Below the pieces are notes generated by a model. It saw nothing but the letters and a program-made list of their open reading frames with translations. It made no database searches and was not told the origin of the DNA. From RGIG3009 sp045648765 (GTDB lineage Bacteria > Bacillota > Clostridia > Oscillospirales > Acutalibacteraceae): a stretch of DNA of 19,430 nt. This document shows, piece by piece, positions 7,127 through 14,567 of the stretch. The stretch lies in NCBI GenBank assembly GCA_045648765.1, contig JAZROQ010000053.1:1-19430 (forward strand). Reading direction: 5' to 3'. The stretch's first letter is position 1; every line of letters begins with the position of its first letter. The position numbers were made by a program, and so were the translations under genes.

Positions 7127-7131
7127 ATGGA
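7127..7131 (+). repeat. right copy of 5-bp direct repeat ATGGA
   Basis: This is the second copy of the putative target-site duplication. Its last base is the first base of the AAAGGA ribosome binding site of prfB, so insertion would have occurred exactly between the promoter -10 box and that site. Confidence 0.65.
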
Positions 7132-7144
7132 AAGGACTGGGATT

Positions 7145-8260
7145 ATGCTTCAATTTGAAGAATTGCGATTACGGCTGGAAAACAGCTTGCCTGAAATAGA
7201 AAAATTGGCGGATGCTATTGGTCTTGCCGGCATGAAAAAAGAGTTGGCAGAGTTGGATATGCGCGCGGCCGCACCCGGTTTTTGGGACGACATGGAAAAA
7301 GCGCAAGAGGTCACGCAGCGCGCCGCCAAAATCAAAGATGCCATTGAACGGTATGAACGCCTGGTTTCGGATTATCACGATACGTTGACGTTGATTGAAT
7401 TGGCAGACGAAGAAGGCGATTTGTCGCTTCTTTCAGAATGTACAGACGGTGTCGACCATGTGGAAAGCGAAACCGAAACACAACGTCTTGCCACGTTGCT
7501 TACGGGCGAATACGATTCGAAAAACGCCATTTTGACGTTCCATGCGGGTTCGGGCGGTACCGAAGCGCAAGACTGGGCGGAAATGCTTTACCGTATGTAT
7601 ACCCGTTGGGCAGAAAAGCACGGGTTTTCGTATAAAATTTTGGATTACCTCGACGGTGACGAAGCGGGCTTAAAAAGCGCGTGTATTCAAGTGGAAGGCG
7701 AAAACGCTTATGGGTATTTGAAAGGGGAAGCGGGCGTACACCGTTTGGTGCGTGTTTCTCCGTTTGATGCTGCAGGCCGTCGGCATACCTCGTTTTCGGC
7801 TTTGGAAGTGCTACCCGAACTGGACGACAGCGTGCAAATTGACATTCGTCCCGAAGATATTAAAATGGACGTGTTCCGTTCCAGCGGCGCGGGTGGTCAG
7901 CATATCAACAAAACGTCGTCAGCTGTTCGACTCACTCACATTCCTACCGGCATTGTGGTGGCGTGTCAAACGGAACGAAGCCAGTTCCAAAACCGCGACA
8001 CGGCAATGAGCATGCTCAAAGCCAAGTTGATGGAAATTAAAGAACGCGAACATTTGGACCGTATTGAAGATATTAAAGGTGTGCAAGCACAAATTGCGTG
8101 GGGCAACCAAATTCGCTCTTACGTTTTTATGCCGTATACACTTGCCAAAGACCATCGCACCGGCTACGAAATGGGTAACATCAACGCCGTGATGGATGGG
8201 GATTTAGACGGTTTTATTAACGCGTATCTTTCGGCACTTTCCAACGGAACGCTTTCGTAA
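7145..8260 (+). CDS. prfB: peptide chain release factor 2
   Basis: Release factor 2 ends translation at UGA and UAA codons by triggering peptide release in the ribosome. From the ATG at 7145 it has 371 residues. It contains the anticodon-like tripeptide S205-P-F207 and the catalytic G250-G-Q252 in SSGAGGQHINKTSSAVRLTH. The start at 7145 has AAAGGA 8 nt upstream; an in-frame ATG at 7127 lies inside the repeat next to the element and has no such site. The frame is continuous across residues 20-35, where many prfB genes carry an in-frame UGA and +1 frameshift site, so that autoregulation is absent. A terminator follows. Confidence 0.97.
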   Translation: MLQFEELRLRLENSLPEIEKLADAIGLAGMKKELAELDMRAAAPGFWDDMEKAQEVTQRAAKIKDAIERYERLVSDYHDTLTLIELADEEGDLSLLSECTDGVDHVESETETQRLATLLTGEYDSKNAILTFHAGSGGTEAQDWAEMLYRMYTRWAEKHGFSYKILDYLDGDEAGLKSACIQVEGENAYGYLKGEAGVHRLVRVSPFDAAGRRHTSFSALEVLPELDDSVQIDIRPEDIKMDVFRSSGAGGQHINKTSSAVRLTHIPTGIVVACQTERSQFQNRDTAMSMLKAKLMEIKEREHLDRIEDIKGVQAQIAWGNQIRSYVFMPYTLAKDHRTGYEMGNINAVMDGDLDGFINAYLSALSNGTLS

Positions 8261-8277
8261 AGAAGGACGATATTTAG

Positions 8278-8316
8278 AAAAAACGACGAAACAGTTGACT
8301 TTTTCGTCGTTTTTGT
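8278..8316 (+). terminator. prfB terminator overlapping the next promoter
   Basis: AAAACGACGAAA pairs with TTTCGTCGTTTT around a 9-nt loop and is followed by a T-run. The loop and 3' arm contain the -35 box of the next promoter. Confidence 0.75.
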
Positions 8317-8323
8317 TTATACT
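8295..8323 (+). promoter_or_regulatory. sigma-A promoter of the NahK-like kinase gene
   Basis: TTGACT (8295-8300), a 17-nt spacer, then TATACT (8318-8323). Its -35 box and spacer lie inside the prfB terminator hairpin, a compact terminator/promoter overlap. Confidence 0.75.
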
Positions 8324-8372
8324 CACGTTAAGACTCTGTTTCATTAGGACTTTGAAAAGAAAGAGGGATGAC

Positions 8373-9467
8373 ATGGATTTTCAGGAAATTGCCTCACATT
8401 TTGGGATTACTGATCCCATTTTGTCGGCAGAAGAAATCCATTCCGGAAACATTAACCGCACGTATTTGGTAACGGTGAAGCATCCGGAGGAGGAACGGGA
8501 ATATATTTTCCAACGCATTAACACCTTTGTCTTTACACAACCGGAACTGGTGATGAGTAACATTTTGAAAGTCACCGAACATATTAAGCAAAAACTGATG
8601 GCGGCAGACGGCACGTATGCGCGTCGCGTGTTATCGTTTTTGACCACGCCTGAAGGGGTTCCTTTTTACTACACTGCCAGCACCAAGCATGTTTGGCGTG
8701 CCTATGAATATATTGCCAACGCCACCGCATACAACATGGTGCAAGCGCCCGAACAGTTTTATGAAGCGGGGCGCTCCTTTGGTGAATTCCAAGGTTGGCT
8801 TTCGGATTTTCCTGCACAAACGTTGGCAGAAATTATTCCGAACTTTCACCACACACCCAAACGTTTTGAAACGTTTCGCGCGGCGGTCGCGGAGGATAAA
8901 GCCGGTCGACGTGCCGAAGTGGCGGACGAAATTGAATTTTTGCTCAATCACGAACAAGAATGCGGCATTGTTGTAAAAGCGTTGGAAAACGGCGAAATTC
9001 CTTATCGCGTAACACACAACGACACCAAAATTAACAACATTTTGTTTGACGAAGAAACAAACAAAGCCATCTGCGTGATCGATTTGGATACGGTTATGCC
9101 GGGGTCTTCGTTGTTCGATTTTGGCGATGCCGTGCGTTACGGCGCTTCCACAGCTTTGGAAGACGAACGCGATCTTTCCAAAGTTTCGATCAGTTTACCG
9201 CTTTATGAACAGTTTACCAAAGGCTTTTTGGAGGGCGTTGGCGGCTTGCTGACCGACAAAGAGGTAGAGTTGTTGCCATATAGTGTGAAAATTATGGCGT
9301 TGGAACTGGCTTCGCGCTTTTTGGCAGACTATTTGGACGGTGACGTGTATTTTAAGACCAATTGTGATGACCACAATTTGGTGCGTGCGCGTACACAAAT
9401 TCAATTGGCAAAAGACATTGAAGCCAAATGGGATAAATTGTGTGAAATTACGGCGGCTTGCCGATAA
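8373..9467 (+). CDS. phosphotransferase-family sugar kinase, NahK-like
   Basis: This 364-residue protein has the aminoglycoside phosphotransferase/choline kinase fold. Motifs are SGNINRTYLV (residues 24-33, nucleotide-binding loop), the catalytic loop H215-N-D-TKINN with D217 as base, and IDLDTVMPG (residues 236-244), whose Asp residues bind Mg-ATP. The pattern THNDTKINNILFD plus VIDLDTVMPG, then FDFGDAVRYGA, is close to N-acetylhexosamine 1-kinases (NahK). The natural substrate cannot be read from the sequence. AGAGGG lies 5 nt before ATG 8373; upstream in-frame codons overlap the promoter and are rejected. It stands alone, without the phosphorylase and epimerase genes that accompany nahK in bifidobacteria. 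Confidence 0.8.
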   Translation: MDFQEIASHFGITDPILSAEEIHSGNINRTYLVTVKHPEEEREYIFQRINTFVFTQPELVMSNILKVTEHIKQKLMAADGTYARRVLSFLTTPEGVPFYYTASTKHVWRAYEYIANATAYNMVQAPEQFYEAGRSFGEFQGWLSDFPAQTLAEIIPNFHHTPKRFETFRAAVAEDKAGRRAEVADEIEFLLNHEQECGIVVKALENGEIPYRVTHNDTKINNILFDEETNKAICVIDLDTVMPGSSLFDFGDAVRYGASTALEDERDLSKVSISLPLYEQFTKGFLEGVGGLLTDKEVELLPYSVKIMALELASRFLADYLDGDVYFKTNCDDHNLVRARTQIQLAKDIEAKWDKLCEITAACR

Positions 9468-9477
9468 CAAAACAGAC

Positions 9478-9514
9478 AAAGTAGGCACGGGGAAATCCTG
9501 TGCCTACTTTTTTT
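9478..9514 (+). terminator. terminator after the kinase gene
   Basis: AAAGTAGGCACGGG pairs with CCTGTGCCTACTTT (one G-U pair) around a short loop, followed by a T-run. Confidence 0.9.
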
Positions 9515-9519
9515 GCCCC

Positions 9520-9548
9520 TTTACAGAAAACCATAAAAAAGGTATAAT
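9520..9548 (+). promoter_or_regulatory. sigma-A promoter of mtaB
   Basis: TTTACA (9520-9525), a 17-nt spacer, then TATAAT (9543-9548). It lies right after the preceding terminator and gives a leader of about 25 nt. Confidence 0.85.
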
Positions 9549-9579
9549 GCAAAAGACCTTTATTATTAAGGAGAATACT

Positions 9580-10878
9580 ATGAACGCCTATTTTTACACC
9601 ATGGGTTGTAAAGTAAATCAATATGAAACGCAAACGATGCGCCAAGCGCTGGAAGCCGAGGGGTATCAGACGTACGAATTGGCAGTCAACCAAACAGGCG
9701 TTGGCGAGGGTGCTGTTGTGATCAATTCGTGTACCGTTACCGGTGAAAGTGACCGCAAGTTGCGCAAATTGTTGCGGCGTTTACGGCGGCAACATCCAAG
9801 CGCGGTGCTGGTGCTGACAGGTTGTTTGCCGCAAGCGTTTCCGAACCAAGCGGACGCCTTGACCGAGGCGGATGTTGTGCTTGGCAACGCGAACCGTGCG
9901 GAATTGCCGCGTCGGTTACGCGAGTTTTATGCGAATCGTCAGCGGGTGGTGGATGTGGTTCCGCACAGCGTGCAATATGACACACCTGCCATTTGCGATT
10001 TTGAGGGGCGTACCCGTGCCTTTGTGAAAATTGAAGATGGGTGCAACCGTTTTTGCTCGTATTGTATTATTCCGTATGCTCGCGGGAGAGTGCGCTCGAA
10101 GCCATTGGACGTATTGCAAAAAGAGGTAAACGAACTTGCCCAAAAAGGATACCGCGAAGTGGTGTTGGTGGGTATTAACCTAACAGCCTACGGGCAAGAT
10201 TGCGGGCTTTGCATTGCCGATGCCGTGGAATGTGTGTGCGCGGTAGAAGGTATTTGCCGTGTGCGGTTGGGCTCGATTGAACCTGATCACATGACCGACG
10301 AATTGATTGCCCGTTTGGCGGCATGCGAAAAACTGTGCCCGCAATTTCACGTGGCGTTACAAAGCGGGTGTGATGCGACGTTAAAGCGTATGAACCGTCA
10401 TTATACCACCACGGAATTTTACGAGGTGTGCGAAAAATTGCGACAGGCATTTCCGAACGCTGCGTTGACCACCGATATTATGGTGGGATTCCCCGGTGAA
10501 ACCAAAGAGGAATTTGAACAGTCACTTAACTTTGCTGAAAAGGTGGGGTTTTCGAGGGTGCACTGTTTCCCATATTCCCCGCGTGAGGGAACACCTGCGG
10601 CAAAAGCAGAAAACCAAGTGCCGCAAAACGAAAAGAACCGCCGCAACCGATTGATGATTGCTATGGGTGAGCGTTGCCGCGATGCCTATGCGCAAACATT
10701 GGTGGGAACAACGGTGGAGGTGCTGCCGGAAAGTGTTTGCGAAAACGGTTGGCGCGAAGGATATACCGCCACGTATGTGCCGGTGTTTTCGGATGCCGCC
10801 GAGGAAGGCGTGCCTGTTTTGGTGCACATTGACCGCCACGAAAACGGTGTATGTTACGGAAAAGTGCAATTAAGTTAA
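9580..10878 (+). CDS. mtaB: tRNA t6A37 methylthiotransferase MtaB
   Basis: This 432-residue radical-SAM enzyme adds a methylthio group to N6-threonylcarbamoyladenosine at position 37 of tRNAs reading ANN codons, making ms2t6A. The N-terminal domain carries Cys10 (TMGCKVNQYET), Cys51 (INSCTVT) and Cys82 (LTGC) for the auxiliary iron-sulfur cluster. The radical-SAM motif is C155xxxC159xxC162 in DGCNRFCSYCIIPYARG. A TRAM-like C-terminal region follows. TMGCKVNQYET is the hallmark separating MtaB from MiaB and RimO. AAGGAG lies 6 nt before ATG 9580. It is a single-gene unit with its own promoter and terminator. Confidence 0.94.
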   Translation: MNAYFYTMGCKVNQYETQTMRQALEAEGYQTYELAVNQTGVGEGAVVINSCTVTGESDRKLRKLLRRLRRQHPSAVLVLTGCLPQAFPNQADALTEADVVLGNANRAELPRRLREFYANRQRVVDVVPHSVQYDTPAICDFEGRTRAFVKIEDGCNRFCSYCIIPYARGRVRSKPLDVLQKEVNELAQKGYREVVLVGINLTAYGQDCGLCIADAVECVCAVEGICRVRLGSIEPDHMTDELIARLAACEKLCPQFHVALQSGCDATLKRMNRHYTTTEFYEVCEKLRQAFPNAALTTDIMVGFPGETKEEFEQSLNFAEKVGFSRVHCFPYSPREGTPAAKAENQVPQNEKNRRNRLMIAMGERCRDAYAQTLVGTTVEVLPESVCENGWREGYTATYVPVFSDAAEEGVPVLVHIDRHENGVCYGKVQLS

Positions 10879-10918
10879 AAAAACGCGGGAATCGAATTTT
10901 CGATTCCCGCGTTTTTTT
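10877..10918. terminator. bidirectional terminator between mtaB and the TSCPD gene
   Basis: An almost perfect 42-bp palindrome (stem ACGCGGGAATCGAA and its complement) is flanked by A7 and T7. It serves the convergent mtaB and PHP/TSCPD units and reaches both stop codons. Confidence 0.92.
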
Positions 10919-11165
10919 ATTTGTTGAGGGCTTCTTGCAGAGCTTTTGCTAATTGATCGGGACAAGAGGTAGGTTTAAACCCGCAACGAATGCCCGAAAG
11001 ACGGCGCACGGCTTCGGCGGCGTCCATGCCCTCGACCAAGGCGGCAATGCCTTTGGTGTTGCCGTTACAACCGCCCTCAAAACGGACGTTGTGAACGGTG
11101 TTGCCCAATATTTCAAAAGTGATGGAGCGCGAGCAAACGCCGCGCGTTTGATAACGATATTCCAT
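10917..11165 (-). CDS. TSCPD domain-containing protein
   Basis: This is an 82-residue stand-alone TSCPD-domain protein, named after the motif seen here at residues 66-70 (TSCPD). The domain is also found at the C-terminus of some ribonucleotide reductases and is thought to bind metal through cysteines; Cys11, Cys33, Cys61 and Cys68 are candidates. Supporting segments are VRFEGGCNGNTKGIAALVEG and RCGFKPTSCPDQLA. The ATG at 11165 is preceded by GGAAAGG and lies 4 nt after the stop codon of the PHP gene, so the two are co-transcribed. Its precise function is unknown. Confidence 0.88.
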   Translation of the reverse strand: MEYRYQTRGVCSRSITFEILGNTVHNVRFEGGCNGNTKGIAALVEGMDAAEAVRRLSGIRCGFKPTSCPDQLAKALQEALNK

Positions 11166-11169
11166 AACC

Positions 11170-12027
11170 TTAAACCTTTCCGGCACGTGTTGCACGCGCT
11201 TTGCGTTCTTTGTAGGCAATTAAATTGTCGGCGCAATCATCGGGGACAGCGACCGAGCCGAGCGGGCGGGCCGTCGAACCGTACATGCCGTGGAAATCCG
11301 AACCGCCGGTGGTGACCAAAGCGTTATCTTTGGCAAATTGCAACAACTGCTCGGTTTGTTCTTCGCTGTGTTTGGGGTGCCACACTTCCACACCGTCTAA
11401 GCCGAGCGCCACCAATTCTTCCAACAACGCTTCGCTGTGATAGACAGGGGGGTGTGCGAGCACGGCGATGCCGCCTGCTTCGTGAATGGCGGTAAGCACG
11501 TCGCGCGTGTCGGGATATTCAATTTCCACCCGAGCGCAGCCGCCGTCGCGAGAAAACAGTTTTTGGTATACGTCACCGTAGAAAGAGTCGGCATAGCCGG
11601 CGTCGATGAGCGCGTGCATGATATGTTGTTTGTAAATGTTGGTGCTGCCTGTGGAACATTTGACGACTAGTTCCGAGGTGATGGGATAGTACCGCATGAC
11701 TTTGCGCACCATTTCCAACCCCGCGGCACGGCGCTTTTCGCCGATGCGGCGGCACAAGCCTTCCAGGCGGTCGGGATAGTCGCACAAATAGCAAAGCAAA
11801 TGAGCGCGGTTGCCGCGCGCTTTGTCGGTGGTGGAAAGTTCCACTCCGTGAATGACGCGCAAGTCGTGCCGTTTGCCGACAATTACCGCGCGGGTAGCAC
11901 CGGCGGTGGAATCGTGATCGGTGACAGATATGGCAGAAAGGCCGCGCCGTTTGGCGATGCCGATAAGTTCTTCAATGCCCAAAGAGCCATCGGAAATTTT
12001 GGTGTGACAGTGTAAATCGCTTGCCAA
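11170..12027 (-). CDS. PHP-domain phosphoesterase
   Basis: This 285-residue metal-dependent hydrolase belongs to the PHP superfamily, whose stand-alone bacterial members include RNase AM/YciV-type nucleases and other phosphoesterases. Metal-binding motifs occur in order: DLHCHTKISDG (H6, H8), VTDHDS (D38, H39), HGVELS (E63), VLAHPPV and GGSDFHG. The substrate cannot be told from the sequence. The start is a TTG codon at 12027, supported by GGGAGG 8 nt upstream; the ATG at 12043 is out of frame. It is the first gene of a two-gene operon with the TSCPD gene. Confidence 0.9.
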   Translation of the reverse strand: MASDLHCHTKISDGSLGIEELIGIAKRRGLSAISVTDHDSTAGATRAVIVGKRHDLRVIHGVELSTTDKARGNRAHLLCYLCDYPDRLEGLCRRIGEKRRAAGLEMVRKVMRYYPITSELVVKCSTGSTNIYKQHIMHALIDAGYADSFYGDVYQKLFSRDGGCARVEIEYPDTRDVLTAIHEAGGIAVLAHPPVYHSEALLEELVALGLDGVEVWHPKHSEEQTEQLLQFAKDNALVTTGGSDFHGMYGSTARPLGSVAVPDDCADNLIAYKERKARATRAGKV

Positions 12028-12045
12028 AGATAAATCCTCCCATAA

Positions 12046-12097
12046 TTAGGTTGGCAAAAAGGCACGCCCGATTTTTGGGGTGCTTGCCGACCTAAAA
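12046..12097 (-). promoter_or_regulatory. hairpin in the leader of the PHP operon
   Basis: TTAGGTTGGCA pairs with TGCCGACCTAA (one G-U/T-G position), with an inner GCAC/GTGC and CCC/GGG stem. In the mRNA this long hairpin ends only a few nt before the GGGAGG ribosome binding site. It lacks a terminator T-run in that direction. It may affect translation or mRNA stability; no known family was recognised. Confidence 0.4.
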
Positions 12098-12126
12098 AGC
12101 CAAAAAAACACGTTTCTAACACGTAC

Positions 12127-12155
12127 AGTATACTACTTTTCGGCAAAAAACGCAA
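12127..12155 (-). promoter_or_regulatory. promoter of the PHP-TSCPD operon
   Basis: On the minus strand, TTGCGT (12150-12155), a 17-nt spacer, then TATACT (12127-12132). It gives a leader of about 90 nt containing the hairpin above. Confidence 0.65.
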
Positions 12156-12215
12156 GGCGTTTTCTTAAAAAATTATGCAAAAAATGGGAGTTTTCCTTGC
12201 TTTAATGACTTTCTC

Positions 12216-12244
12216 TTGTAAAAAAAAGAAGAGTGTGATACCAT
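12216..12244 (+). promoter_or_regulatory. possible promoter of mgtE
   Basis: TTGTAA (12216-12221), a 17-nt spacer, then TACCAT (12239-12244) preceded by TGA, an extended -10 pattern. The match is modest. No M-box magnesium riboswitch is visible, and the remaining space of about 70 nt is too small for one. Confidence 0.45.
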
Positions 12245-12313
12245 ATAAAAATAAGAAAAAATTCTTTTTGACAACAAAAACCGAAAAAGAAAAACGGAAA
12301 GGAGTGCGGCTTA

Positions 12314-13684
12314 ATGATTCACGCCTGGGAAGAAAAACGAGAGCTATTACAAGAACTGCTCGCAGAGCGACGCTTTCAAGCGGCGCGAGGCGAGTTGCTT
12401 GAAATGAACGCGGTGGATATTGCCGCACTGCTGGACACGTTGGAGGATGACCAACAGCCGCTTACGTATCGCTTGCTGCCAAAAGAAACAGCGGCGGATG
12501 CGTTTGCTTATTTGGAGTCGGAAACGCAAGAAACGTTGATTCACGCGTTTACCGAACGCGAAATCAAAGCGATTATGGAAGATTTGTACGCAGACGACGT
12601 AGCGGATATGTTGGAAGAAATGCCTGCCAATGTAACCAAGCGGTTGTTACGTGCGGTTTCTGCCGAAAAACGAAGCGAAATAAACCAATTGTTACAATAT
12701 CCCGAAGACAGTGCAGGCAGCGTGATGGCCATTGAGTTGGTTGACCTGAAAGCCCACATGACGGTGGAAGAAGCGTTTGCGTATATCCGCAAACACGGTC
12801 CCGATACCGAAGCAATTTACACTTGTTACGTCACCGATGACAGACGGCACTTGTGCGGCGTGGTTTCGGTGAAAGAGTTGTTGTTGGCGCGGCAAAAAGA
12901 TCGTGTTGGCGATTTGATGGACACCCAAGTATTTTCTGTCAACACGCTGGAAGACCAAGAAAAAGTAGCGCAAGTGTTTGCGCGGTACGATTTGTTGGCG
13001 TTGCCGGTGGTGGACAGCGAACAGCGTTTGGTGGGTGTGATAACCGTTGACGACGTGGTGGATATTTTGCAAGAAGAGGCCTCCGAAACGGTGGAAAAAA
13101 TGGCGGCTATCACCCCGACTGACAAGCCGTATTTGCGCACGGGTGTGTGGGCAACGTTTGGCAAACGGATTCCGTGGCTTTTGCTGCTTATGCTTTCTTC
13201 TACGTTTACAGGTGTTGTGATGACGGCGTTTGAAAGCACGTTGATGGCATCGGTGGTACTTACGGCGTTTATTCCCATGCTGATGGGTACGGGTGGCAAC
13301 AGCGGAAGCCAAAGTTCGGTTACCGTTATCCGTGCATTGGCAGTGGGCGACATTCGATTCCGCGATGCTTTTCGGGTTCTTTTTAAAGAACTGCGCGTGG
13401 CGTTTTTGTGCGGCGTGGTGTTGGCGGTCGTGAACTTTTTGAAAATGTTGGTGGTGGACCGCTTGATAATGGGTGTGGCGGTCAGCGCCGGTGAAGCGGC
13501 GGTGATTGCGGCGACGTTGTTGGTCACTGTGGTGATTGCCAAGGCGGTAGGCGGATTGCTGCCGCTCCTTGCCAAAAAGTTAGGGCTTGACCCTGCGGTG
13601 ATGGCAAGTCCGTTTATCACCACTATTGTTGACGTGTTATCGCTGTTAGTGTATTTTGGGTTTGCCAACTGGATTTTGTTTTGA
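12314..13684 (+). CDS. mgtE: magnesium channel/transporter MgtE
   Basis: This 456-residue protein is a Mg2+-gated inner-membrane Mg2+ channel. Residues 1-130 form the acidic N-domain with LYADDVADMLEEMP, and residues 131-260 hold two CBS domains (EDSAGSVMAIELVDLKAHMT; LALPVVDSEQRLVGVITVDD). Residues 285-456 form the membrane domain with GTGGNSGSQSS (326-336) and ITTIVDVLSLLVYF near the end. Asp440 there corresponds to the pore Asp that binds Mg2+ in Thermus MgtE. Both domains needed for gating are intact. AAGGAG lies 9 nt before the ATG. Confidence 0.96.
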   Translation: MIHAWEEKRELLQELLAERRFQAARGELLEMNAVDIAALLDTLEDDQQPLTYRLLPKETAADAFAYLESETQETLIHAFTEREIKAIMEDLYADDVADMLEEMPANVTKRLLRAVSAEKRSEINQLLQYPEDSAGSVMAIELVDLKAHMTVEEAFAYIRKHGPDTEAIYTCYVTDDRRHLCGVVSVKELLLARQKDRVGDLMDTQVFSVNTLEDQEKVAQVFARYDLLALPVVDSEQRLVGVITVDDVVDILQEEASETVEKMAAITPTDKPYLRTGVWATFGKRIPWLLLLMLSSTFTGVVMTAFESTLMASVVLTAFIPMLMGTGGNSGSQSSVTVIRALAVGDIRFRDAFRVLFKELRVAFLCGVVLAVVNFLKMLVVDRLIMGVAVSAGEAAVIAATLLVTVVIAKAVGGLLPLLAKKLGLDPAVMASPFITTIVDVLSLLVYFGFANWILF

Positions 13685-13690
13685 TAGATA

Positions 13691-13719
13691 TTGACAAAAT
13701 TAATTTATCTTTTTATAAT
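13691..13719 (+). promoter_or_regulatory. consensus sigma-A promoter of ribU
   Basis: TTGACA (13691-13696), a 17-nt spacer, then TATAAT (13714-13719): a perfect consensus promoter placed directly ahead of the FMN riboswitch. Confidence 0.93.
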
Positions 13720-13728
13720 AATGACAGA

Positions 13729-13837
<109 letters not shown>

Positions 13838-13851
13838 GATTTGGAATGCAA

Positions 13852-13896
13852 AAACACACGCCCCACAAGATTACCTTGTAGGGCGTGTTTCTTTTT
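13852..13896 (+). terminator. riboswitch-controlled terminator of ribU
   Basis: AAACACACGCCC-CACAAG pairs with CTTGTAGGGCGTGTTT and is followed by CTTTTT. It lies between the FMN aptamer and the ribU ribosome binding site (GAGGAGG at 13897), so FMN-dependent folding should decide between termination and read-through. Confidence 0.9.
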
Positions 13897-13910
13897 GAGG
13901 AGGTATAAAA

Positions 13911-14567
13911 ATGAACGGACAGAAAAAAATAGACACGCGGCAATTGGTCGTGTTGGCGCTGATGGCAGCTCTTGCCTATGCGGCGGTGGCGGTGTTTCGT
14001 ATTCCGGTGGTGTTGTTTTTGAAATACGAGCCGAAAGATTGCCTTTTGGCCATTGCCGGTATGTTGTACGGACCGTTACCGGCTTTGTTGGTGGCAACGG
14101 TTGTGTCTTTGGTAGAAATGGTTACGATTAGCACCACCGGTATTATCGGTTTTGTTATGAACGTGCTTTCTTCGGCGTTGTTTGTGTGTCCTGCGGCATG
14201 GGTATATCAAAAAAAGAGAACGCTGCGAGGGGCGCTTTGGGGATTGATTTTGGGCGCCTTGCTCATGTCCGGCGGCATGGTGCTGTGGAATTGGTTAATC
14301 ACACCTCTTTATATGAATATTCCCCGCCAAGCGGTGGTAGAGATGTTGTTGCCGGCGTTTTTGCCGTTTAATTTGCTCAAAGCGGGTTTGAATGCCGCGC
14401 TCACGGTTTTGCTTTACAAATCGGTGGTTACGGTGTTGCGCAAAGCGCATCTAACACCCGAGCGAGAGGTGCTTGCGCAAGGAAAACCTCATCGTTACAG
14501 CTGGGTTATCGGTGCGGTGACGTTGGTGGTTTTGGCAGCGGCTCTGATTTTGTGGCGGGTGCTGTGA
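13911..14567 (+). CDS. ribU: riboflavin ECF transporter S component RibU
   Basis: This 218-residue integral membrane protein is the substrate-binding subunit of an energy-coupling-factor transporter, taking up riboflavin with a shared EcfAAT module encoded elsewhere. The N-terminus has the S-component pattern LVVLALMAALAYAAVAV, followed by LKYEPKDCLLAIAGMLYGP, typical of RibU. Several hydrophobic helices follow. AGGAGG lies 7 nt before the ATG. The upstream FMN riboswitch supports the assignment to riboflavin. Confidence 0.95.
   Translation: MNGQKKIDTRQLVVLALMAALAYAAVAVFRIPVVLFLKYEPKDCLLAIAGMLYGPLPALLVATVVSLVEMVTISTTGIIGFVMNVLSSALFVCPAAWVYQKKRTLRGALWGLILGALLMSGGMVLWNWLITPLYMNIPRQAVVEMLLPAFLPFNLLKAGLNAALTVLLYKSVVTVLRKAHLTPEREVLAQGKPHRYSWVIGAVTLVVLAAALILWRVL

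Noticed and set aside
12160..12313. M-box magnesium riboswitch ahead of mgtE
   Set aside because: The space between the likely promoter and the ATG is too short, and no M-box conserved blocks are seen.
12692..13668. Minus-strand open frames of 206 and 280 codons opposite mgtE
   Set aside because: They mirror the MgtE membrane domain and CBS codons, lack start signals and overlap each other.
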